Origin: Synechococcus sp. MIT S9220
Lineage (GTDB): Bacteria; Cyanobacteriota; Cyanobacteriia; PCC-6307; Cyanobiaceae
Length of the DNA: 64,000 nt
Direction of reading: 5' to 3'
Assembly: GCF_014304815.1 (NCBI RefSeq)
Contig: NZ_CP047958.1
Span: 1,302,001 to 1,366,000 of the forward strand
Position numbers and translations under genes: made by a program. Shown here piece by piece: positions 53,076-61,264 of the stretch (its first letter is position 1; each line of letters starts with the position of its first letter). The notes under the pieces were generated by a model that saw only the letters and a program-made list of their open reading frames with translations, was not told the origin of the DNA and ran no database searches.

Positions 53076-54827
53076 ATGGCCGCTTTTCGCCTCGATCTGA
53101 TCGGCCGCTACCTGAAGCCCCATCGCCGCACGGTGCTGATGGGTGCGATCGCTCTGGTGATCGTGAACATCCTCAGCGTCACCATCCCCCTCGAAGTTCG
53201 GAGGGTGATTGATGACCTTCAGGAGGGTTTCGCCTTCTCCGATGTGCTTGCACAGGCGGGCTGGATCGTGTTGCTCGCCACGAGCATGGGAGTGGCGAGG
53301 CTGATCTCACGTCAGCTGGTCTTCGGAGTCGGGCGTCAGGTGGAGGTTGAGCTTCGGCAGAAGCTGTTTGATCAGATGCTGCAACAGGAGCCCGGATGGG
53401 TTCAGCAAACGGGCAGCGGGGAGGTGATCAGCCGTGCAACCAGCGATGTTGAAAACGTGCGCCGGCTCCTGGGTTTTGCAGTGCTCAGCCTGACGAACAC
53501 CGTTCTGGCCTACACCTTCACACTGCCGGCCATGCTGGCGATTGATCCCGGTCTCACGGTTGCCGCAATCTCCCTCTATCCGGTGATGCTCGGCGCCGTT
53601 CGCCTGTTCGGAGGGCGAATGATGCGCGAACAGCGTCGCCAGCAGGAAGCACTGGCAGGTCTGAGTGAACTCATTCAGGAAGACCTGTCAGGGATCGCCG
53701 CCATCAAGATCTACAGCCAGGAACAACAGGAACTGAATGCCTTCAGTTCTCGCAACCGCGGTTATCGCGACACCGCCATTCAGCTGGCACGCACACGCAG
53801 CACCCTTTTCCCCCTACTAGAGGGGATCTCCTCGATCTCGCTGCTGTTGCTGCTTGCACTTGGAAGCGGGCAACTCCAGCAGGGCACCCTGTCGATCGGC
53901 GGCCTGGTCGCCCTGATTCTTTACGTGGAGCGGCTGGTGTTTCCCACAGCTTTACTTGGCTTCACGCTCAATACATTCCAAACCGGACAGGTCAGCCTGG
54001 AACGTGTCGAGGAACTGTTATCGCGACAACCGCTGATCCGAGATCCGATCGAACCAGAGCATCTCAAACTGCCTGTACGCGGTGAGTTGGAGGCTCGCAA
54101 CTTGCACATCCGCTACGACGGATCCGATTGCGACACCCTTAACGGACTGAGTTTCCAAATTCACTCAGGCGAACTGGTGGCCGTTGTTGGTCCAGTCGGA
54201 TGTGGCAAAACCACGCTGGCCCGCGCGCTGGGTCGCATGGTGGAAGTGCCCGCCAATCAACTGTTCCTGGATGGGCATGACCTCACTAACGTGCGCCTGA
54301 ATGACCTGCGCGAACAGATCGCCCTCGTTCCCCAGGAGGGCTATTTATTCACCAGCAGCCTGGCGGACAACCTGCGCTATGGCGAACCCGAAGCCGACAT
54401 CGAACGGGTTGAGGCAGCCGCTGAACAGGCCCGCCTGTTGGCAGATGTGCGCGGATTTCCCGATGGCATGAACACGCTTGTCGGAGAACGGGGAATCACG
54501 CTCAGTGGAGGCCAGAGGCAGCGGACCGCACTGGGTAGGGCTTTGCTGATGAAGGCTCCTGTTCTGGTCCTGGACGATGCACTGGCGAGCGTTGACAACA
54601 ACACCGCAGCCGAGATTCTCGCTTCGGTCCGACGCCAGACACAACGCACGATTGTGATGATCAGCCATCAACTCTCGGCAGCCGCGGCATGCGACCGGAT
54701 CTTGGTGCTGGATCAGGGACGGTTGGTGCAGCAGGGACACCACTCCGATCTGATTCAGGAACAGGGTCTTTACCGCAGTTTGTGGGAACGGGAGCAGGCC
54801 GCAGAACGGCTGGAATCGGTGGCCTGA
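53076..54827 (+). CDS. ABC exporter, half-transporter
   Basis: A 583-residue MsbA-like exporter. Six transmembrane helices (residues about 15-310) precede the ATPase domain, which has Walker A GPVGCGKTTLARAL, Q-loop VPQEGYLF, signature TLSGGQRQRTALGRALLM and Walker B VLVLDDALASVD. The residue after Walker B is Asp, not the usual Glu, as in the degenerate sites of heterodimeric exporters, so it may pair with a second half. Substrate (lipid or peptide) is unknown. Confidence 0.93.
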   Translation: MAAFRLDLIGRYLKPHRRTVLMGAIALVIVNILSVTIPLEVRRVIDDLQEGFAFSDVLAQAGWIVLLATSMGVARLISRQLVFGVGRQVEVELRQKLFDQMLQQEPGWVQQTGSGEVISRATSDVENVRRLLGFAVLSLTNTVLAYTFTLPAMLAIDPGLTVAAISLYPVMLGAVRLFGGRMMREQRRQQEALAGLSELIQEDLSGIAAIKIYSQEQQELNAFSSRNRGYRDTAIQLARTRSTLFPLLEGISSISLLLLLALGSGQLQQGTLSIGGLVALILYVERLVFPTALLGFTLNTFQTGQVSLERVEELLSRQPLIRDPIEPEHLKLPVRGELEARNLHIRYDGSDCDTLNGLSFQIHSGELVAVVGPVGCGKTTLARALGRMVEVPANQLFLDGHDLTNVRLNDLREQIALVPQEGYLFTSSLADNLRYGEPEADIERVEAAAEQARLLADVRGFPDGMNTLVGERGITLSGGQRQRTALGRALLMKAPVLVLDDALASVDNNTAAEILASVRRQTQRTIVMISHQLSAAAACDRILVLDQGRLVQQGHHSDLIQEQGLYRSLWEREQAAERLESVA

Positions 54828-54899
54828 CGCAAAGGTTGCGCAACGAACGGGCGACAAAACCTGGTGCCTCGGCTTAGCTGGAGTCTCTGCTGCCGAACC

Positions 54900-55151
54900 A
54901 TGACGTCAGGTACCCCTTTCTCGGTCCGCTGCACCCTGACGTTCGGGGATATCTACGGACAGATCCTGGCCTGGATGGCTGTGATTTTTGTGAGCCTTGC
55001 AGCAGGGCTAGCCCTCATGGGGTCTTCACGACCGGTGTTTGCCCTGGTGGGAGTCGGCTTGATTCTTGTGCTCAGCGTGCCGTTTCTGCTATTCGCCTTC
55101 GTCACCACTCTGCTCAATCACATCCGCCTGGATCCGATGACATCTGCCTAG
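54900..55151 (+). CDS. Small two-TM protein, 83 aa
   Basis: The start MTSGTPFSVRCTLTFGDIYG is taken from the ATG at 54900. Two helices follow (ILAWMAVIFVSLAAGLALMG and PVFALVGVGLILVLSVPFLL). No family is recognised. It follows the ABC exporter and precedes msrA, probably co-transcribed. Confidence 0.7.
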   Translation: MTSGTPFSVRCTLTFGDIYGQILAWMAVIFVSLAAGLALMGSSRPVFALVGVGLILVLSVPFLLFAFVTTLLNHIRLDPMTSA

Positions 55152-55175
55152 GGTTGCGACACAGACAAGGATGTG

Positions 55176-55898
55176 ATGCTGCCCAACTGGCTCACGGGTT
55201 CTCAGCAAGGACAATCAGACGGCAACGCTGACGAACGTCACGTTGTTCTCGGAACGCCACTCAAGGCGCCTCTGATGGAAGACCAGGAAGAAATTGTTTT
55301 TGGCTGCGGATGCTTCTGGGGCGCTGAAAAAGGTTTTTGGCGGTTACCCGGTGTTGTCTCCACAGCCGTGGGCTATGCAGGCGGCCAGACTCCATCTCCG
55401 AGCTATGAACAGGTCTGCAGCGGACGGACTGGTCACACCGAAGTGGTGCGCGTGGTTTACAGCACCCCAGCCATCGACGTCAGCGACCTGCTCAAACTGT
55501 TCTGGGAATGTCATGACCCCACGCAAGGGGACCGCCAGGGCAATGACCAGGGCAGTCAGTATCGATCTGCGATTTACACCACCACCCCTCGGCAGATGCA
55601 ACTGGCCCTGGCCAGTCGCGACTGGTACCAACAGGCTCTGACTCAGGCCGAACGGGACAGCATCACGACCGAAATCGCAGCCGACCGAACCTTCCATTTC
55701 GCCGAGTCTTACCACCAGCAATATCTGGCGCGTCCCGGCAGCAGGCCCTACTGCTCCGCCATGCCCACAGGGATCAGCCTCGATGCCTTTGAAGGATCCG
55801 ACTATCGCTTACCCACTCAGGTCTGGAACCATTACGACTGGAGCATCAGTCACTGCGTCTTGCGTGGTGACAACAATCCGATCCAGCTCCAGACATGA
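55176..55898 (+). CDS. msrA: Peptide methionine-S-sulfoxide reductase
   Basis: MsrA repairs oxidised methionine in proteins. VFGCGCFWGAEKGFWRLPGV carries the catalytic Cys in the GCFW motif, and AVGYAGGQTPSPSYEQVCSG and GDRQGNDQGSQYRSAIYT are the other signatures. An N-terminal extension of about 40 residues precedes the domain, so an internal start (MEDQEEIVFG) is possible. The stop overlaps the next start by ATGA. Confidence 0.94.
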   Translation: MLPNWLTGSQQGQSDGNADERHVVLGTPLKAPLMEDQEEIVFGCGCFWGAEKGFWRLPGVVSTAVGYAGGQTPSPSYEQVCSGRTGHTEVVRVVYSTPAIDVSDLLKLFWECHDPTQGDRQGNDQGSQYRSAIYTTTPRQMQLALASRDWYQQALTQAERDSITTEIAADRTFHFAESYHQQYLARPGSRPYCSAMPTGISLDAFEGSDYRLPTQVWNHYDWSISHCVLRGDNNPIQLQT

Positions 55899-56083
55899 AT
55901 GACTCCCTTCCCGACAGGGTGGTGATCGCTGTGATCGCTCTGACGGTGATCCTGGTCTTCGCGATGGCCTTTGCTCTAAGACCAAGGTCGGATCATGAGC
56001 GTCCATTTCTGTGGCGTGATCCTTCTCCTAGCCCTCCAGCACAGGTGAGCGCTCCCCTTCTGAGGGGAACCCTGGCGATCTGA
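55895..56083 (+). CDS. Small single-TM protein, 62 aa
   Basis: Overlaps msrA by ATGA. One transmembrane helix (VVIAVIALTVILVFAMAFAL) follows a short start and is followed by a polar Pro/Ser-rich tail (DPSPSPPAQVSAPLLRG). No family is recognised. Confidence 0.65.
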   Translation: MNDSLPDRVVIAVIALTVILVFAMAFALRPRSDHERPFLWRDPSPSPPAQVSAPLLRGTLAI

Positions 56084-56130
56084 CCACTCCCTCCCCTCTG
56101 GTCAAACCGACCTGGCAAGGTTGGAAGTGA

Positions 56131-56496
56131 TTGGACTCCTCGCGCGGCGTGCCCACCATTCCCGAGCCGAAGCCCCCTCGTCGTTTGCATCCACTGCCGA
56201 GTGGTCTGGTGGAGCTCTATGGCCTGATTGCTGTGCTGGTGGTGCTGATTCCGGAGTGGATCGCGGATGGCACCCTGAGTCTTGGCGACAACAAACGACG
56301 CTCCAATCTGCCGATTGCCTCCAGAGCCTGGAGAACGCTGCCGGAGCTGCAGCTGGCCTCGATGAATCTGGCGGCGTTGCGTCAGCTGGGCAGACAACTG
56401 CGACTTTGGGGGTATGCGGGCGACAGCCGTGACAGGCTCACAACAAGACTGCTGACACGCATCAAGCGACACACCAAGAGCGGGAATGCCTTGTGA
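56131..56496 (+). CDS. Hypothetical protein with one TM helix, 121 aa
   Basis: A Pro-rich start (VPTIPEPKPPRRLHPLPSGL) is followed by a hydrophobic helix (LYGLIAVLVVLIPEWIADGT). The C-terminal half is basic and helical (ELQLASMNLAALRQLGRQLR), ending RIKRHTKSGNAL. No domain is recognised. It is the last protein gene before the tRNA. Confidence 0.7.
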   Translation: MDSSRGVPTIPEPKPPRRLHPLPSGLVELYGLIAVLVVLIPEWIADGTLSLGDNKRRSNLPIASRAWRTLPELQLASMNLAALRQLGRQLRLWGYAGDSRDRLTTRLLTRIKRHTKSGNAL

Positions 56497-56513
56497 TAGC
56501 TTGCATCTGCCGT

Positions 56514-56587
56514 CGGGGCGTGGCGCAGCTTGGTAGCGCACTACTTTGGGGTAGTAGGGGTCGTGGGTTCAAATCCCGCCGCTCCGA
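56514..56587 (+). tRNA. tRNA-Pro (anticodon TGG)
   Basis: A 74-base cloverleaf. The acceptor stem is cggggcg with cgctccg (one G-T pair) and discriminator A. The D arm is gcgcagcttggtagcgc, the anticodon stem is actac with gtagt, and the loop tttgggg places TGG at 34-36. The T arm is cgtgggttcaaatcccgc. CCA is not encoded. It reads codons CCA and CCG/CCN. Confidence 0.96.
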
Positions 56588-56610
56588 TGTCACAGTCCAA
56601 TCGATTGAAT

Positions 56611-56637
56611 AGGCCCCTTATTTGAGGGGTCTTTTTT
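56611..56637 (+). terminator. Terminator of tRNA-Pro
   Basis: gcccct pairs with aggggt/c around a tattt loop, followed by six T, 24 bases past the tRNA end. Confidence 0.85.
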
Positions 56638-56718
56638 ATGCAATTCTCTGTAATCTGCGCAAGGCCAAGAACAGCAACGCCGAAGGAAAGAAGCGAGAGT
56701 TAATCTCTCAATGCTCAT

Positions 56719-57399
56719 TCATTTGCAGGGCAAATGGGTGATCACAAGGTGACGTTGGCCGTCGATCTTGAGCCATCCTTCGTCTCTGAGCAAACCGATC
56801 ACCCTGGTCACCGTGACACGGGTGGTGCTCAGAGCACTCGCCATCTCCTGATGGGTCAGACGCAGATTGAGACGCAATCCCTGCTCACAGGGCTGCCCAT
56901 AATCCTGGGCAAGCAACTCCAGAAAACCTCTGACACGCTCTTCAACACGACGCAAACCAAGCAGAGAGAGCAGATACTCAGACTGCCGATGACGGAGCAC
57001 AACCGCTCCCAACAGATCGTTGGCGAGGTCCTGTGACTCACGCACCTCACCCATCGTCATGCAAAGAAGGTCCGAGTCGGTGAGCGTCACAGCCTCATAG
57101 GCCTGCACCGTGCTCAATGGCTCGCCGAACGTCTCGTTAGGACCAGCCAAGCCCAGCAACAGCTCATCTCCATGGACAGAAACCGCCCCGAGCTTCACCA
57201 TGCCATTCACGACAAGCCAAAGCCTGTTTTTGTGCAATGGCACCACATTTCCCGCAGCAAGGTGCAAGCGATTTCGATTTTGAATACTGGAGTCCAGAAG
57301 GCGGGGCCTTGCTTTTTGTGTTTTTGATTCTGGAGGAAATTCGACAGCACCGACTGACGATTCCCTACCGACGAGTGTATGGAGCGCAACATCACACAC
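56719..57399 (-). CDS. Crp/Fnr-family transcription regulator
   Basis: A 226-residue regulator. The N-terminal beta-roll sensor domain (residues about 40-130) includes VNGMVKLGAVSVHGDELLLG and GPNETFGEPLS, the long dimer helix is EYLLSLLGLRRVEERVRGFL, and the HTH is LTHQEMASALSTTRVTVTRV followed by IGLLRDEGWLKI. It is not NtcA: the HTH resembles NtcA's, but the sensor differs. The neighbour upstream is a PstS-like gene. In marine Synechococcus a Crp-type regulator, PtrA, controls phosphate-stress genes, so this may be PtrA or a relative. That identity is an inference. Confidence 0.88.
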   Translation of the reverse strand: MCDVALHTLVGRESSVGAVEFPPESKTQKARPRLLDSSIQNRNRLHLAAGNVVPLHKNRLWLVVNGMVKLGAVSVHGDELLLGLAGPNETFGEPLSTVQAYEAVTLTDSDLLCMTMGEVRESQDLANDLLGAVVLRHRQSEYLLSLLGLRRVEERVRGFLELLAQDYGQPCEQGLRLNLRLTHQEMASALSTTRVTVTRVIGLLRDEGWLKIDGQRHLVITHLPCK

Positions 57400-57518
57400 C
57401 CAGACGAAGAGCCCGCAATCGAATCAATAAGGAGTGGTCAAAAGTATCGAAAGATCAGGGCAAAAATGATCAATCGATGGTTGTCAAACTGGGCAATGAT
57501 CGATCAGCAGGCCTGCAA

Positions 57519-58499
57519 TTACTGAGCAATCCGTTCAACGACCGGCCGCGACTTGCTGAGCATTTCAGCCTCCAGCGGAATCAAGCCAAGCTCAGCAACC
57601 TGGCTCTGTGCCTGGCTGCTGAGCATGAAGTCAAGCGCCGCTCTGATCGCCGGCGTGTTCTGGCCGTTCCCAGACCTGTAGGCCAGAACCCAGATCAGCG
57701 TGACGATCGGATAGGCACCCTCAACCGAAGGGTTGGGGCTGCTGCCGGCAAGATTGAAGTCCAGTTCGATGGCCTTGAGGGCCTTGGCCGCTGAGATCAA
57801 ATTGGGTCGCTGAAACTCTCCGGCCTTGTTCTGCAAGGCAGCAGCCCTGACACTGCCGCTGAGATGGGACAAACCGAGGTAGCCGATCGCTCCCCTCCTT
57901 TTTTCAATGGCGGCAGCAACTCCGGAGTTCCCCTCCGCAGCGATCGCATGATCTGCTGGCCAGCGAATCGAAGCGCCAGTTCCCAACTGCCATTGCGAAG
58001 AAAACGCCTGCATGGATTGAGTGAAGGCATCAGTGATCCCAGAGACATCAGATCGATACACCCAGGTCAGAGAGCCGGACTCACAGCCGAGCTGCTTCCA
58101 GTCGGTGATCCTGCCGCTGGCCAGCTGAACAGCCTGCTGCTGGGTGAGTTTCAGATCGCACCCAGGCTGGTTGTATCCGAAAGCGATGGCGCTGCCAGCG
58201 ATGGGGATCTGAACGACACCACGCCTCACCTTGGCCAAATCCTTCGGTTGCATTGGAGCATCGGACACCGCGAAATCAACGGTCTGCCTGATCAAGGCCC
58301 ATTGAGCCGAAGCTGAACCCACGGAGCGATAGCTGACCTCAGGACCGCCTGAGCTGGCCATCTGGGCAAACCAGTTTCGGTAGAGCCTCGCGGGGAGTGA
58401 GACACCGACACTGGTCAGAGACGACTCTGCAAAAGCGGAGACACCGCTTGCAACGGCAAGCAGAGAAAACAGGGTGAGAGCCTGCCTGACAAAGCTCAT
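57519..58499 (-). CDS. PstS/SphX-like phosphate-binding protein
   Basis: A periplasmic solute-binding protein with signal peptide FVRQALTLFSLLAVASGVSA and a mature part of about 300 residues. VGSASAQWALIRQTVDFAVS is the phosphate-site loop with Ser. RITDWKQLGCESGSLTWVYR and AAEGNSGVAAAIEKRRGAIG match the PstS domains. It lacks neighbouring pstCAB genes, as in SphX-type lone receptors. The start MSFVRQAL (ATG at 58499) begins the signal. It lies directly upstream of the Crp-family gene. Confidence 0.87.
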   Translation of the reverse strand: MSFVRQALTLFSLLAVASGVSAFAESSLTSVGVSLPARLYRNWFAQMASSGGPEVSYRSVGSASAQWALIRQTVDFAVSDAPMQPKDLAKVRRGVVQIPIAGSAIAFGYNQPGCDLKLTQQQAVQLASGRITDWKQLGCESGSLTWVYRSDVSGITDAFTQSMQAFSSQWQLGTGASIRWPADHAIAAEGNSGVAAAIEKRRGAIGYLGLSHLSGSVRAAALQNKAGEFQRPNLISAAKALKAIELDFNLAGSSPNPSVEGAYPIVTLIWVLAYRSGNGQNTPAIRAALDFMLSSQAQSQVAELGLIPLEAEMLSKSRPVVERIAQ

Positions 58500-58558
58500 G
58501 GGTGGCCTGAGGGGAAGCGACCTACCCCTAGCGGAGAGCAGACCCAGGCAGCACTGAA

Positions 58559-58819
58559 TCAATGCTCATGAGTGGATGCACCTGAAGGCAACCGCGTCGA
58601 TGCCGAATAACGCGTCAGCCATCGATTCACTCGCGACCGCTGACAGGACGGAACTTCCTCCAGCAAATGCGAGAGCTCCAACGCACCGAGACGCTTCAGT
58701 TCACGCACATCCACATGCCAGAGGCACTCCGCCTCGCGAATCAGGCGCGCCCAAGTCCTGACCTGCTGCCAACGCTGCAGGCGAGAACGAATGGAAGGCG
58801 GATGCCTGGGAAGATCCAT
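58559..58819 (-). CDS. Hypothetical basic protein, 86 aa
   Basis: Rich in Arg, Trp and His, and helical (SIRSRLQRWQQVRTWARLIR, CLWHVDVRELKRLGALELSH). No domain is recognised. Composition and helices suggest a small soluble nucleic-acid- or protein-binding factor. It lies upstream of the PstS-like gene on the same strand with a 59-base gap. Confidence 0.6.
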   Translation of the reverse strand: MDLPRHPPSIRSRLQRWQQVRTWARLIREAECLWHVDVRELKRLGALELSHLLEEVPSCQRSRVNRWLTRYSASTRLPSGASTHEH

Positions 58820-58889
58820 GACGTCAGCCTGGCTGTCTGAGCAGCAGCATTGGCAAACCCACTACGAGGCTTCCGACTGATGAAGCAAA

Positions 58890-59717
58890 TCAGGATGCCA
58901 GGGGCAATTCAGGATCAACAGGCACAACAGGGAAATCGAGTGTGCTGGCTTCCCTCACCGATAGACGCCTAGCCCAGGCTCCTTTCACCGGTTCGTTCCA
59001 GCGGAAACCGGCATCCCGGGCGAGATGGCGTTGGTCGTAAGACACCTGGGCGCGCATCAGCTGACGCGGCTCCAGACCACACTCGATCAACTGCTCAAGG
59101 TCATCACAGCGACGGAAGACCTCCGCCAAGTAAATGCAATCGGTGAGAGCACGATGGGCGGCCCAAACGGGGATTTCATAGGCCAGGGCCAGATCACGCA
59201 CCGATGGCCTTGACCTGAGCTGACGATCCGCAGGCCAACGCATGTCCTCCATGCTGCAGAGCCAGCGTTTCTCAGTGGACGGCAGGTGACCACGCCCGAA
59301 CCACTGGCGATCGAAGGCCGCGTTGTGGGCCACCAACACATCGGCAGCATCCAGCAACGACTGCAGATAGTCGAGGGCGGGTCGCCAGGGTTGAGGCAGG
59401 GTGGTCGCGGAGGCGGGAATGCGATTGATCGCCTCTGCGGCATTCGCCTCCACCGGCAACAAAAACGATTGCTGCGCCAGCACCTGACGACTGGACACGT
59501 CGAAGAGAATCACCCCCACCTCAAGGCAGTGGTCCAGCTGCGGATCGAGCCCTGTGGTTTCAGTGTCAACAATCAACAGCGTGCGTGCTGCAGAGGCGCG
59601 ATCAGCAGCTAACTGCGGCAAGGATTGAGATGTGACATGAGGCGGCGAGACAGGAGACGGTGGGCCACCGCCTAACGACAGCAAATCGAGCTGACCTGGT
59701 ACGGATTGGTTCTCCAT
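58890..59717 (-). CDS. DEDDh 3'-5' exonuclease (DnaQ-like)
   Basis: A 275-residue protein with the exonuclease of the proofreading-subunit type. TLLIVDTETTGLDPQLDHCL is Exo I (DxE), VLVAHNAAFDRQWFGRG Exo II (Asp), and VWAAHRALTDCIYLAEVF Exo III (HxAxxD). A 45-residue extension precedes the domain, and about 70 residues follow, with Arg/Trp-rich FRWNEPVKGAWARRLSVREA, as in cyanobacterial PolC-type stand-alone exonucleases. It may proofread or repair; the partner is unknown. Confidence 0.9.
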   Translation of the reverse strand: MENQSVPGQLDLLSLGGGPPSPVSPPHVTSQSLPQLAADRASAARTLLIVDTETTGLDPQLDHCLEVGVILFDVSSRQVLAQQSFLLPVEANAAEAINRIPASATTLPQPWRPALDYLQSLLDAADVLVAHNAAFDRQWFGRGHLPSTEKRWLCSMEDMRWPADRQLRSRPSVRDLALAYEIPVWAAHRALTDCIYLAEVFRRCDDLEQLIECGLEPRQLMRAQVSYDQRHLARDAGFRWNEPVKGAWARRLSVREASTLDFPVVPVDPELPLAS

Positions 59718-59801
59718 GCGCTGACCTCCCTCCTGGATCGCTCCATTCTCCGTCTTTTATCCACGCTTCCTAAGGTTTCGCCACCAATTCGATTGCTTGG
59801 C

Positions 59802-60263
59802 ATGGCCCTCACCGTTGGTGACAACGTTCCGTCCATCAACCTGGAGGATCAAGAAGGCAACAGCTGCGCCATCAGCGAGCGCAACGGCACGCCCCTGGTG
59901 TTGTTCTTCTATCCCAAAGACGAGACCCCGGGCTGCACCGCAGAAGCCTGCGGATTCCGGGATTCCCACCAGGAGCTGCAACAGCTTGGTGCTCAGGTCT
60001 GGGGCGTCAGCGGTGACGATCTGGTGAGCCATCGCCGCTTCGCGGAACGCCATCAGCTGCCGTTTCCCCTGTTGAGCGACAGTGACCAACGCCTGCGCCG
60101 AGCATTCGGTGTTCCGAAAACACTTGGCCTGCTGCCATCCAGGGTCACCTACGTGATTGATGGCCAAGGTGTGATCCAGCACGTGTTCAACAACCTGCTC
60201 GATGGCCCGGCCCATGTGCGCGAAGCCATGCAGGTGCTGCGTTCGCTGCAACCCAGTCAATGA
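59802..60263 (+). CDS. bcp: Thiol peroxidase of the BCP/PrxQ type
   Basis: Reduces hydroperoxides with thioredoxin. LVLFFYPKDETPGCTAEACG carries the peroxidatic Cys and, five residues later, the resolving Cys, which marks the BCP/PrxQ class. GVSGDDLVSHRRFAERHQLP is the conserved middle. The ATG at 59802 is chosen because the fold starts at once. The DUF1350 gene overlaps by ATGA. Confidence 0.94.
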   Translation: MALTVGDNVPSINLEDQEGNSCAISERNGTPLVLFFYPKDETPGCTAEACGFRDSHQELQQLGAQVWGVSGDDLVSHRRFAERHQLPFPLLSDSDQRLRRAFGVPKTLGLLPSRVTYVIDGQGVIQHVFNNLLDGPAHVREAMQVLRSLQPSQ

Positions 60264-61006
60264 GCAACTGGGTTCGCTTCCGTGACTGCTGGACCCTGTA
60301 CCCGCGTCAGCCACGCGGGTTAGTCGAATTCGTGGGAGGCAGCTACCTCGCGGCGACACCACAGATCAGTTATCGGCGTCTGCTCGAAGGAGTGGCAGCC
60401 CGTGGGATCGCCATCCACGCCTGGAGCTATGTGCCAGGTTTCGACCACCAGCTCCAGGCACGCGAAGCCTGGAGTGCCATGCGCGCCTGTCGCTCCCGAC
60501 ATCAGGACCGGCGAGGACAACTGCCATTACCTCTGCGCCTCGGTCACAGCTTGGGTTGCAAACTGCATCTGCTGGCTCCCGACGGCGGGAGGAACTGCAA
60601 CGGCCTTGTGGCGCTCAGCTTCAACAACTTCACCGCAGATCAGTCGATTCCCCTGCTCGACGTGGTGGCGCCAAGCCTGGGGGTGAGCACCGAATTCAGT
60701 CCAAGCCCAAAGGAAACCCTGCGCTTGATCGAACGTCAGTATCTGCAGCCACGCAATCAGGTGGTGCGATTCAACAAAGACAAGATCGACCAGAGTCTTG
60801 ATTTGATCACGGCACTGCAGGCGCGCAAAGGAGACTGCAGCGAACTGCTGAAGTTGCCTGGAGATCACCTCACACCCGCCAGTGCCGGTCTGCGCAGACA
60901 GTTTCTGGGCGACTGGGCGGAAGGCAGCGACCGGCAGCAACAGGTGAACCGCCTGCAGGACCTGATCACCTCCTGGGCCTTGGGAGGCTCCCCCTGCTCT
61001 CATTAG
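60260..61006 (+). CDS. DUF1350 alpha/beta-hydrolase-like protein
   Basis: A 248-residue member of DUF1350, found in cyanobacteria and plastids. LVEFVGGSYLAATPQISYRR is the first strand and nucleophile-elbow-like loop, LPLRLGHSLGCKLHLLAPDG is the GHSxG motif region of hydrolases, and GLVALSFNNFTADQSIPLLD follows. No activity is established. It is the last gene before the AT-rich insert. Confidence 0.88.
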   Translation: MSNWVRFRDCWTLYPRQPRGLVEFVGGSYLAATPQISYRRLLEGVAARGIAIHAWSYVPGFDHQLQAREAWSAMRACRSRHQDRRGQLPLPLRLGHSLGCKLHLLAPDGGRNCNGLVALSFNNFTADQSIPLLDVVAPSLGVSTEFSPSPKETLRLIERQYLQPRNQVVRFNKDKIDQSLDLITALQARKGDCSELLKLPGDHLTPASAGLRRQFLGDWAEGSDRQQQVNRLQDLITSWALGGSPCSH

Positions 61007-61100
61007 CCACTGAACGCTAAACCCACCAATGCTGCGAGTCAGCCAAATCAGCAAGTGCCATTCAAAGACAATTCATAGACAAACAGAATCGAATCTCAAG

Positions 61101-61244
61101 ATGACATGCATGCCATCCCCCCCACACTGCCAATATGAACAGGATATAAATACCGTCGGCCAATCAACAATCAAAGAACCAATCCAAGAAATCACGCTTG
61201 AGGCCGCTGCCACAGCCACTCCAATAGTAAACCAAGTATTGTAA
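61101..61244 (+). CDS. Possible small peptide gene, 47 aa
   Basis: A frame beginning MTCMPSPPHCQYEQDINTVG and ending AATATPIVNQVL. It is acidic, with two Cys in the first ten residues, and its stop is 20 bases before the SET gene. It could be a leader or substrate-type peptide, or a chance frame in AT-rich DNA. No ribosome site is strong. Confidence 0.35.
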   Translation: MTCMPSPPHCQYEQDINTVGQSTIKEPIQEITLEAAATATPIVNQVL

Positions 61245-61264
61245 ACATCTTCTCAAGCACAGGA

